A DNA stretch of 64,000 nt. Origin: Romanomermis culicivorax (taxonomy: Eukaryota; Nematoda; Enoplea; Mermithida; Mermithidae). The position numbers were made by a program, and so were the translations under genes. Numbering within the stretch: the stretch's first letter is position 1; every line of letters begins with the position of its first letter. A model generated the notes under the pieces. That model was given only the letters and a program-made list of their open reading frames with translations. It was not told the origin of the DNA and did no database searches. Location: NCBI GenBank assembly GCA_963922205.1, contig CAWUHX010000156.1:558001-622000 (forward strand), written 5' to 3'. Positions 1-12,700 of the stretch are shown here, piece by piece.

Positions 1-3000
1 AATCGAATAACATGATTGCTGCATAAAAGGTATGACGCAGTACAGTACGGGTAATACAAGATTTAAATCTTAAAAGCATAGTTAATCGCGAAACTCGAGA
101 CTGTTTTGCGTGCGGCTAGTTGTCGTAAGTTAAAATTGAAAATTTGTAATGTTTCTTTTTTATACGATGCGGAATTGGCTGAAACCAGATCGAATAAATA
201 ATGAAAATGAGCCTTACTAATTTTAGATAAAATCTAAAATTTGGCCATTGATCCTAGTTTAAGGACGAGATTCTGGAGTTGCTGAACTCACTAAGTGAAA
301 CGCAAATGTTGCATTTTTGTAACGATTTCTTTTCAGCCACTGGTCAGTGGTCACTGTGGATCAGAGCTGAAATGATTGACAATCTTTCTGAGGAGGCTCC
401 TGATTAATTTCGACCTGAACTTTAACTCAATGAACTACGTGTTAGACTACACGATCCATCGTTTGGCTATAGGAGGTAGCGTTTTATTATGTAGATGTAG
501 TTTCTTGTTCTGAAATGGTATACCACATAGCGACAATTAATGTCGAGCTGGGCTTCTATCTGCGATGTGTAAATTTATACATTATTACCTAAAAATTCGT
601 ATCATGTTTGGCTCATGTAACCGTTACTGTGAAAGTCTTGCATCCAAGTTTTGAACAGTGAAGTCCCCTTTTTTATATAAAGTAGCTTATTCTGATGATC
701 AAATGCTTGGAATAAAATTTTCAGTTTTTCAAAATTCAAAAAATGCCTATTGGGCCGCAGATGATTCAAGAATCTTGTTCCCGGCAATTGAATCTGTTTC
801 CCTGTAGACGACGATTGTGTTGCATGCACTGTTTTTTTATAGCACGCGCTAAAAACACTGTCAAAAAATAAGTTTACAATAACACATTTCTCAACAATGC
901 TTAATACAATCACTAATAACTTGATCACTATTGTAAAAAGAAATAACCCACTTTGCGCTAATGGAGTCAAGCTGCCATTAGCGGCAGGCACTGCTGATGG
1001 GTATGTCGCTAAAAAAACACTGGTTGCATGTATTTTTTATTTCAAGTATAGAATCCTACAACAATATTTTCTATAAACTTCACTGATCTGAATCCCGTAG
1101 AGAAAATTTTCAGAACTTAAATTATGTTTTGATTTGGGCTCATACACCAATAATTTGAACGTTGAATCCAAAACCGAAGACAGACCACTCTTGAATGCTC
1201 TAACATTAATTTTGTGTCGTAATTTGATCTGTGACCAACCTGCGCATTGATCTTGATGAACATTCATATGCAACAACTCATGCTGCCAAAGGGTGCGTCT
1301 GTGATAAAACTGACAGCAATAGTTAGCCACCAACAGTTTACCAATGAGTAAGCGACATATAACGTTCTATTTGATTTGAAGTTAGACTGTTAATGTACAA
1401 AAGACGCATACGCAGATGACAGACCTGCACACCTCAAGCCCACTAGCCGACTGCGTTACAGAAAATTCAGTAAACGTATCTGCTCTCGGTATAGGTTCAT
1501 TATCAGCGTCTTCAAAATAAATGAGTGAAGATATTCAGAAAATCCAGCCAGAAAAAAACATTGACAGAACTTTACCCAAAGTCGGCAATTCAGAAACCAA
1601 CAATATTTTGTAAGACAGAAAAGAATCGAAAAAATAAGAATGCAAAAGTTGTTAAGAAAACTAAATAAAATTTTTTGGATGTCTATTGCAAAATATAGAT
1701 TTTTCGCACTGATCATCGCTGGAAGTAGATGGGTGTAGTACACACATCCTTCTTGCTGCTTTTACGACTTGTCTTGGAAAAACTAATTTTCTCATTTCAG
1801 GTACTTATTCCAACTGTATTCGCTGCTTGATAGCCTGCAGACGATTTTTCTAGTGTATATTTGAAACCAATAACCTGTGAGAAGTGTTTGAAAAGTTCGC
1901 GCTTATCAATCTATTTAGATATAACTCGGGCAAGTAGTCACGTCATGTGAAAATTGATATGCATTTGAAATTTCGAGGTTATTAAAAATTATTAAAACTC
2001 CATGCCCCTCAACTCCTTGAGATTTCAGCAGCAAATCATCACATTGAATAATAATGGACTTAAACTCGGGGCAGGGAGTTCACAAATAATATAGTGATTT
2101 TGATGGTTCGCAGTAATCTGAGTATGTTTGAACGTTTTCCCCCATGAACATTGTTTGCACTGAAATTCGTATAAACGTGTAAATATTGGAAAATTAGCGT
2201 GTAAATGCTTGTATCCACCTTTGAAAAATATGAGGTGGCTGGCAAAATTATGCACCCGACAGCTCTTGTTGAAAAATCAGATTTGTGTCCATATAGTTAA
2301 TCTTGTCAATCTCGAATACTTCCTAAATACGAAATTCCGAATTTCTGTGAAACGTGAAGTCGAAAATTCAAAAACAGTGTAAAATCAGCTAGTTCTCACT
2401 GACGAACATTTTTTATAATCAGACGCTAATTTTTTCGTGAGGTTGTGCCGGGATGCCTTTCCATCACATTCGTTTCTTCCATTTAAGTGAGTCAGCAAAA
2501 ACAACTTTCACGAAATCAATTATACGAACCAGCTTTACACTGCTTGAATGTATAAACACTTTCAAGTGCAGATTCTGACATTAATCATGCTATGATTCAT
2601 CCGATATCTCACAGAAAAGAGAGTCATGTTAAAGCTAGCCATCCCCTCTAGCGAACCTTCTTATTGGCATAAATGTGGACAATGATAGAAAGTTGACCTA
2701 TATTGGATTTAAGGGACTGCAAGGGATATAAATATGTGACCATTTGTTCTGAAATGATCAATGTATTCAATATATTTTTCCTTCTTGATACAGACGCCTT
2801 GATCATCACTCTTTTCAACCATTTCAACATTTGATTTCCTGATGTTTAATAGGGCTGTGTATGCCGAAACTCTGACCGCTGCATCGATCGTTTCAAAATG
2901 AATGGAGTATAGTCACATTTGTTAGAGCCAGCTTAACATCGGAAAGTTACCTCTCGAGACGAAAGATTGACTTCAAACCGTTACGGATTTATAACGACTG

Positions 3001-6000
3001 GAGCTTCACCGAAATTCATAATTACATATTGCAGAAACTATTATGAGCAGATGATAAGCCACGTGAGCATTATTGAAGCTTTCACGGTGGTCTATCGGAA
3101 CTTATTTCGTCATTAATATGCTTGAGCGATTGCTGAGATCAGGTGTATGAGAAGCTTCCCGCGTTTACCACGTTTACGCAAATTTCAATGCAAACAAGGT
3201 ATACGTGGAAAAATTATTGGTTTAACATCACTCAGGCTATGGATTGGGCTGCAAGACGTAATATTTCAGAATTTACACCTGGAAACTATCCTCGTCAGAA
3301 ACGCAAGATCATACATGAGGACTAACACACCAGCACGAAATGAGCACCTATCACGACCGTGATGTTGACGTCAGGAAAATCTACTGCCGTTTAAATGAAT
3401 TTTAACCCGACCAGGGAAATTATCTGGCTATCGATATATAAATGAGAACTTAACAGCTCTCGCAACATAAGTCAATCTTAGTCCGTGGTTCGGAAGAAAA
3501 AAGTAAAATCGGTAGAGAAGAGAAAGCCACGGATTACGAAGTTTGTTTCCAAAACTTTGATTTATTTCAAATTTTACTGATGCGACTGTCGATCTTGTTG
3601 CGACGTAGATATCTCAGTTTGAAGTGAGCGGGTTCATTTTGGCAGCAGCATATTGATATCTGGATGTAAGTCTATTTTCGACGTCAATCATTTCAAGAAT
3701 GAAATATCAACTTGATATAGTGCATCAGTAGAGAAACCCGAAATTTTAGTTTGTTTCAGTGTTCAGATTAGAGCATTGTTGGAACCGTAATATTTGCCTT
3801 CACAATTATTGACTATGTATCACAGACTTGTATGCCCAGAATTGATTGACCCAAATGCAGTGGATAGAATTTGGGGGACTTTGTTATGCCCTTTCAGCAC
3901 CCGAATTTTACTACAAGCTGTCCCGAAATTAAAATAGTAATTTTTTCCGGTGTTAGGGGTCATTCGATAGCAAAGGATAACCGCAATTTTGCGGAAAATG
4001 ATCGACGGTAACCTCCAACTTAACCGAACGCAACAAAAATTTCCCTTTCGTTGGCCCACCCAGGTTATCCTACTACCAGAGATTTTCGACCTTCGCCCTG
4101 CAGACCACGGGCATTCCTTAAGCCTAGGCCTAAGCCTAAGGAGACTGCTAAGCCTAAGCTCCAAAAATGTTTCTAGTAGAATCGGTCAAGGACAGACGGG
4201 CTGGATACAAGCGGTAGAGTTCCTGCCACGCAGAATTTGCCATCCTAGCTTCAAATTTCTGTAATCGATGAAAAAAGTTGAACATTCAGAGAAAACTATC
4301 CAGTTTTATGGCTTCTTCATCCGCGAATTTTTATTCGACGTCCGAAGATCATCTCCTCAAAAAAAGTCCGGCGCATACTCTTTCATGGGCCTATACTAGC
4401 CAAGTACAGTCTGGTCCGGCAGACAATAAGTTTACGTTTCATATTTTGAAGACTGACTTGGAGAACTAAATTGAAATTGGACTGCACTTTCATACCAAGG
4501 CTTATGGATCTTTCCACAATTAAAAACGCAGCTACCTCATATTCTTTCCGACATGTACTAAATTTTCTTTCTTAATTAGGCTTCTTTATGCAAAAACCAT
4601 CGTCAGAAAATTCAACATGCAGTTCGCAATAGTATGCTAATTAGGCGATGCGTAGATTGTGATCTCTTTCAACGGAAACATGCCTTTGATCCGTAGAGTC
4701 ACATAGATTAAAAATTAGGCGCGCACGTTGGATTTCACGAGATTGTTATTTGCACATCGATATATTATATTTTTCATTCAAAATTTAGTATCAATGTAAA
4801 TGCACAACATTGGGATGACAGGGAGACTACAAAAAACCAAGCAATAAGAAGCATGCTGAACGAAAATAATAAGGCAAAATGCGCGAAAAATTCCTTATAG
4901 GTAGAAAAACAGGAAGTATATCATTAGAAATTCGGAAATAAACAAATAATGAACAGAGAATGACTTTTGTGGTCGGAAGATAATAAAACATCAATTTGCA
5001 TATTTTTTCAAGTAAATCACGAGCAACGTTGCTTAGTTATAATACAAGGACGAGAAAAATTATCACAGATCACAAAAACTGGCATATTTTACGCGAATAC
5101 AAAATATGCAGATTCAAGATATATTTTCAAATGCACTTATAGAAATAAACGTTCGCAGAATATATTGCTTGAAAATTTATATTTACATAAATACGAAGAT
5201 GGGCAAGAGAGAACGAAAATTAGATACCAGCTTCAGATCTCTGATTTTCCTATTTTTCTTCTTCTGTCGAAAACATGCGTCGTGAGTAATTCGATGGAGA
5301 GTGAATTAACAAAATTGGGCTCATTTTTTTCGTCATTAAAAATGTTTTGATCCTCCAAATGAATAGAGGTAGGGACGAAATTTGACATTTATGTTCTTTA
5401 CTGATAATAAACCTGTTGCAGTAGCTCGGCATCAATAAATATTTTTCTTTTCCTCAACCCCTTCGAATGATTACATAATATAAGCATACGCGGGCGCAAC
5501 CCGCTCGAAATACAGTAAACGTGATGAAGGTTGACGTCGGAAAGTTTCGCTGTGAAAACATTCTAATTAACTGCAAATATGAAGTCATCATTAATTCTCG
5601 TTGAAGAAGAAAAAATATGAAGAGTCTTCGTTCTACATAAATATTTAATATCATACTGACATGTAAGAAGTTGAATGTGACAAAATTCAACATCAGTTCT
5701 TCAAGATATTGCTCACATGTTCAATAATTAAGATGACCCATACTTTTGTAGATTAATTAGCTTATCAAATCAGATGACATTTATAGTGTGTTTTTCTCGA
5801 AATTCTTTTAAATACGATTTTCGTGCTAAAGTCAAACTGAAAATTTGTGGGCACATCCAACCAACCTTTAACAGTGTTTTGAAGAGAAAATCTTACGATA
5901 AAATCTTTGTGTAAACGTTTTTGACGAAAGTATCGATTTTTTTCATTGTCAAATTTACAAGCATTTTACAAAAAAACAGTATAGAATGATTAATGAACTA

Positions 6001-6760
6001 GGGTCATATTTCTTCTGTTTGTAAGAGTAAATCCTAAAACCATGAATTTTATGCCGTTTTTGATAGCCTACGGCAAATTTGAGTACATCCTCGACTTGCT
6101 ACTCACTAAAACTTGCATATCGTGCTAAATAATTGAAAAATTCGCTTACATTAGAGCCTAACGGCCATTGAAATGTACGTAGGATAGCATAAGCGTCATG
6201 CTATACGCGAATGAACACGAATACTCGCAAGTACTTAAAAAGTTACTAGAACATGAAAATATTAATACTGGAGCAGTCATCTTTGTTCAAATATCTATGC
6301 TCTTCTCCTCAAAAGTAAATCCCTCACGTTTTTCATGGGCAAGAAGTTTTAGGGGCGTTGACTTGAAAATAATAACTAAACAGGATAATCACTAGCTCAG
6401 GTTAATCCATTGAAAAACATATGAAAAAGTTAAGAATCATTCCGAGATCGCAATTATCTCGTATCGAGGATGACGTCTTTCTAATTTTTACAGTTGACGG
6501 GCTGATGTCTTAGAGCGTCCTTCGGCGACTGAACTACAGATAACAGATGCAAAGAAGTTCAAAATCTGCTTCTTCTTCTTCTGAAAATTATGATTAAGTT
6601 AGCATTCGTCAAAAGTTGACATGTGCGTACGTGAAGCAAAACAATATCAGTATGATCAAAGTCACTTATATAGATCATTTTATAAGCCACAAACAATTTT
6701 GCGGATTTACTACAGCTCTTACTTTGGTCAAGGTTATATGTGAGCTTACACACCGTATTG
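1..6760. other. Intergenic, no gene supported
   Basis: AT-rich, with only short open frames lacking family features or coding composition. It contains one inverse dispersed-repeat copy (5830-5990) and a short degenerate stretch of GCCTAA (4118-4158), the inverse of the telomere unit. A pair of facing similar segments lies at 2140-2200 and 3165-3212. Confidence 0.6.
5830..5990 (-). repeat. Dispersed repeat family, inverse copy
   Basis: Read on the minus strand it has TTGTAAAATGCTTGTAAATT, TTTACACAAAGATTTTATCG and CCACAAATTTTCAG, in the same order as the forward copies. Confidence 0.5.
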
Positions 6761-9700
6761 CTAATGAAAAAAATCCCCTTTAGTCATAGTTAAATAGGCT
6801 ATGCCATTATTGGCCGTGTTTTGCACATTATTTGCACTAATGAGGCGTTGGTACGAACTTTGGCCGTTGATTGCTGCAGCAGCGGCTACAGTACTACTGG
6901 TAATAATTTGATCCTGATGTTGTTGCTGTTGTTGTTGATGATATTGCTTATTTTGTTGTTGATGATTGATCTGATTGATCACGTGATTATTGTTTATTGC
7001 AGGCCTGCATTGGTAAGCTGCACCATTGACCATTTGTTCTTGCTTCCTGTTATTGGATCCGAAATTTTGGGTCGTACTAGTCGGACTGCAGGAAGACGAC
7101 GACTGTCGCCTGCCGTAGCAGTTATCGGTCATTCGATCACTACTTTCGTTACTGCTATTCGTCGAAGTAGAATTTTGATGAACCATAACCTTGTTCATCA
7201 AATTTTGGTTGTTGCCGGCGGCGTTTGGATTCCTAACATCCAAAGTTGTCGAGATCACATTGTCGCCGATTTCTAAATTTGTAGAATTTTCGCTCGAAGA
7301 ATTATTGCTGTTGTTGTGGTCGATGGCCTCGGCTTCGGAATTGTCTTCGTGTAATTTCGTTCGAATTATCCTGAATGAAAGAAAACTGTCATCTTCCGGA
7401 TAAACAACGACAAATCGGCTTGCAGTTTCTTAATTTGAATTTTTCAAGATTTATCAAAGTTTTTTATGTCCGAACATAATGAATTTTTTCATTTTCAAAA
7501 CATTAAACATCCAGTTCAAGATATCTATGTTTTTTTACTTTGAGGCTTGTCACACACCCAAAGACTTTTCCAAGTCTTCCTTTAGAGAAGGCCTGTAATT
7601 AGAACTGTGGTATAAACGGGGTATTCTCACGTGAGCGATTCTCAGGTGAGCGATTCCCAGGTGAGCGATTACCATGTGAGCGATTCCTAATTGAGTGAAT
7701 TCTCAAATGAGCAAATTCCCAATTGGCCGATTCCAAACGAGCGATTGCGAATCTTCAAATTTTTCTTTAACTTATATTTTTTCTTTTTACGTATTTCTTT
7801 TTTTCGTTTTATGTGTGCATTGCTCATGTTTTCGTTTAGATATGTTTTTACGTTTTCGTCTTTTGTTTGTGCTTTCTTTCATTTTATTCCTTCTTGTCAT
7901 GTAAATTTTTCTTTTTTTGCTCATAATACAATTACATTACAAGTTGTCATTTTAGATAAGCGTAGTCTCCCGTATAATTCTTGAACATTTCGGTATTCGT
8001 TGTAAGTGCGAAAATCTTCATGAAAAATATAAACAAAAGAACGCAGGAAGAAGGAAAACATCGAGAGAAATGAAGCGTCAACAAAAATGGAGACATTAAG
8101 AGTATGCAAAAATAGGTGGAAACGCATTAGAAAGAGAAAAAAACATGAAAAAAGTGACAAGAAAGAATAACCAAGATACGGAAAGCAGCAAGGAAGAAAG
8201 AAAAAATAATTTGAAAAAAAGAACAAAAAAATAAAGAAAAGAGTGAATAGAAAAAGATAAACACGAAGATGTAGAAGCAAAAAACTAAGGTGAAAAGTAG
8301 ATAAGAATGGAGAAAAAATCACAAAGGAGAAAATTAAGTAGGAAATAGAGCGTGCCGCATTGTATAAGAATTATACGGAAGACAATAGTTATTAAAAATT
8401 GAAACTTGTAATGTATTGTTTCATGAGCAAAAAAGAAAAAAAGTAGATGACAAGAAAAAAGAAAATGAAAGAAAGCAGTGACAAAAGATAAAAATGCAAA
8501 AACATACAGAAACAAAAACATAATTGCAACACACAGAACGAAATAAAAAAGAAATATATACAAATAAAAATATACGGGTAAAGACGGGAAAATGTAAAGA
8601 AAATGTTATTGCATTCTCTATTGCTCGTTGGAATCGCCCAGAGAATTCGCTCATGTGGGAATTCGCTCACATGGTAATCGCTCAAATGAGAATTCGCTTA
8701 TTTGGGAATTCGCTCACTTTGGAATCGCTCACTTGGGATTAGAATGTCAAAAGAGCTTATTAAACAGAACTTTTACCGTAGAATTTTTGGGTCAAAGCAT
8801 TGGCCAACATTAGCTGAGTGTGCTGATGAAATATCCAATTCAATTCGACTTATGGTCAAGCCGAAAATTGTAAAAATTTAGAATAGTATTTTCTTTCCAC
8901 TTTTATTATTCAGAAGAATTTCAAGAAAAACAGACTATTGCAAAATACGCCACTCGAAATATTTTATCGTCATTTTTGAAAAGATACAGTTGTTCAAAGA
9001 TCGATTAATCTTACCCAAAATTTCCTAACTACTATTTAGTTCACTGAACACAATCAATGTTCATTTGGATATCCAATAATCTTCCTCAAATGTCTGCTTG
9101 AACTGTATTTATGTTAGAACGCATTTCAAAAGCAGATCGGCACACTTTAGACCCACAAGAGATTGAGGAAGAGCTCAAGCTCCTCAAACTGAACTGAAAA
9201 TTTTTAAAATTATGATCCAAAAAAGACTTACTACTCGATGTTCGAACAGAATTGAATGTCTTCACTATTGAAAATCAGCAAAACTTTTATCTGCTGGACA
9301 TCTGAACTTTAAATGACTGTCTGCTTCTTCAATAGTTAACAATACTAACCTGTTTATGCTTGAAACTGATGGAAGGTTAAATTCGTTGCATACACCTGAA
9401 AATAGATAAAAATATAGAGGACTAGACTGGGGTTACATCCGGCATTGAACCGCGCTCAGTTTTAGGAAACCGCCGTTTTATATTGTTACAAGTTTGCATC
9501 ATCATTATCTGCAGACTGAGTGATCCAAAAACCCATGTATTAAGAAACTATCGTATTGCAGGCTTGCAATAATATCAATATTCAGCAAAATTATTGGTTT
9601 TCTTGCGTTTGTATGCAATTTCTTTCTAAGAAAAATATATTGTTTATTGAGCATTTTAACTTTGAAGATTTTGAAGCCACAAATTATTGGACATTTCGGT

Positions 9701-12700
9701 AAAAAATTGTGATCTCAGTCGCAATTCAATTTTTGTTTTTTTGACTTTTATTCACCGTCGGAAATCTGGGAGAAACGAGATGTGAAAAAAACTCAAGGGC
9801 GCTCAGACAAATCCGATTGACACGCCAGTACGACAAAACTTCGGAATGCTCAACTACAGTCTATTCACTTTAATCGAAGATGTAGCGACAAGAAAGAAAG
9901 GAGGTTCAATTTGACACACAATTTATACGTAATGGACAACTTTATACTACAGAAAAAATATATTGATGACAGCGTTTTTTGTGCACGGACATTCGTGGCA
10001 ATTGGCACAAAGGGCCAAAAAAATTATTTTTTCACTCTAAAAACGTACTGAAAACCATAAAACTGTTTTGTGGCAAAAGTTATAACAATATGCCCTGTTT
10101 TCGATCTAAATTGAGTCATTTTTTAAAGCTCAATTCGCACGTGCTTTTGTCATGTCCATGAGCTTTCCTGTATTATTGATATGTCTTGTATTTCTTTGCA
10201 TTTAATAAATTTATTTTCTTTCTTTCATTCAAGTTTGATAAAAACTAACTAAAGATACTCTCACCGCATTCATTTGCATAAAGATCGTGCCCGCTCTATT
10301 TTCTCTAACCACGTCAGCGAGATAAGAAAAACTGATCTAAAAAACGGTTTCTACGATCCGAAAAGAAATTGAATGCTGCGAAAATTCAGATATTTTTATA
10401 GACTTTTTGTCATGAAGTTTTCCTTTATTTTTCGGCCTCCTTCCTAACAACTATATTAAAGATTAAATTAGGATGTCTTGTCTATAATTGTTTTCTCCTG
10501 AAAAAAGCTAAGTCGAAAGTCGCTTCACGTAGACTTTTGGTTGAATAATTGTGCCAAAAATGTCAATTTTTTTCTTCGAATCAATCACTAAAAATATAAG
10601 TTTCGGTTCTCAATCCAACTGAATGAACAGAGGAAGTAAAGTTTACAATTTCTATTCTTTAGCCGGTCATTGACAATCTCAAAGTCTGTTGCGATAATAC
10701 AAATAAATTATTCGAATAGAATCCGCTTGCGTTCGAGAAAAAGGAAAGTAGTCAATATTAAACCCATTCAATCGGCGCGAAGCGCCGAGAAAATCTTGCG
10801 TTTTCAGCCCTTAAAATGACTAAAAATCAAGGAAATTTAGCCTTGGACCAGACACAAAATTTGTGCCAATTGGCACAAACGCTCGAAATTTTTTGTGCCA
10901 TTCCAAATTTTTTTGTGCCAAAAACCATGTTTTGGCACAAAAAAACACTGATTGACGATGAATATGAAAAAAATATGAAATAATGCATTTGATCAGGTAT
11001 TGAAGAAAATTAACAATCAGTCCGTCTGTCACTCATGGACGGGAAAGTTTTTCTTATTGATTATAATAATAAGCTCACAATTTTTTCTAGATTGAACTTA
11101 CTTCCAAAGCTGCACTGCCTCTGCCATTGCAAAAGAGTAGAAATTTTCAGTACTGAAAAACTTCTCGACTATTGCTGACTTGTCGTTCGGCTATTCTATA
11201 TTCTGCGAATGCCATGAAAATTAAAATTTAATTCGTTTGTTTCGCGAAAAAGTTTGGAATAATTTGGCGAAAAATAACCATTCCAAAAATCTATTTGACA
11301 GGTCGTATCTAATCTCCCAATTGACTTTGATCAGAATCGAAAAGAAATTTATAGCTCTAGTGGCAAATGTTGAATATCAATTATTGTAAAATCAACGACA
11401 AAAATGGAGTCGGATTTTCTTGGTGACTGTAACTAGCATACTACATTGATGTTCATCATCAGCCGTAAATACAAAAACAAAATTCCGTCATACCATCCGA
11501 CAAAAGTCGATCCCGGATTTCCCACGAGAACATGGAAGGTCGCCACCGTTTATAAATGCTTATGGCAGTGATAACGCTTGGCAATGATTTCTTCGGTTTT
11601 GAGCCGCCGATTTTACCCGGGTGAATTGAACCAGTTTCTCGCCATCTAAGAAACGGAAGGCAAAAAAAACGATCGGCTTTTTCGTGATGCAAAAGTTGTC
11701 AATTAAGTTTTTGGATTTTTGTCAAATACAGTAAACTAATAGGTAAAGTAAAAAATGCGTAACCGATTCCTGCTTCATGCATGAAGTTTGTACCATGAAC
11801 TAGATACCTATTCAACTTTTGGACTAGGAGTTGAATCGATTGAGTTTATAGCAGCAAATGAAGATGGTTTCATAAAAATTTTAATTAATTTACTGATCAA
11901 GTTGACCCATGATTCAATGAAGAAAATAATTAACGAAAAATCACAAAATTCAGGGTATCTCGTTGATCTGTGCTGTTCAGCACGTGCATTCCATAAATAA
12001 AGGAAATTCTGACATATGATTACTACTTTAAAGTCTGTTTTTTTGCAATGCTTGTAAATAGCAACAATGGAAACCAAGTACTATTATCATATTTTCTCGA
12101 CTTTCTTGTACCATATGTCACATAACATTAAAAATTTGTGTGCATACTCAATTAACGCACAACTTTTTTTAAGAAAAAAATTTTTCAATGAAAGTTTCCC
12201 GTAAATTACTTTAATGACAATGCTAATTTTTGAAATTTTTTGACTTACAAGCATTTTACAAAACATATGCTATGATAGTCTATTTTTAAGTGTTTGTAAA
12301 TAAAAAAACTGGAAAGAAAGTACTATTTCTTTGAGGTTTTTGGTTTAACCATGTATGTCACCCCGAAGTTTGTAAGCATATTCAAATAATTCCCAATAAT
12401 TTTTTTAATAAAATATTCTAGAGTAAATTTTCGTGAAAACGGTTCTGGCCACAATACTATTTTCCTTATTCTTCAATCTACAGCCGAATGCGAAGAAACT
12501 GGGGCCGTTTTCATGAAGGAGGCTAAAGTCTAAAGTCTCCAGACCGGTCTACATTTGGTCTGTATTCATAAAAGATTTTTCTGGCTGTCTAAATGTAGAC
12601 CGGCCTACAGACTTTAGCCCGTAGAAAAAGACTAGTAGAAACTGATAAGTAACAAAATCCAATATTAGTTGTCATAACTCAATAAATAATTGAGATGAAA

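Noticed and set aside
7691-8685. F/L/S-rich open frames on both strands (7691-7984, 7921-8322, 8392-8685)
   Set aside because: They arise from the T-rich arms and A/G-rich core of the foldback-like element.
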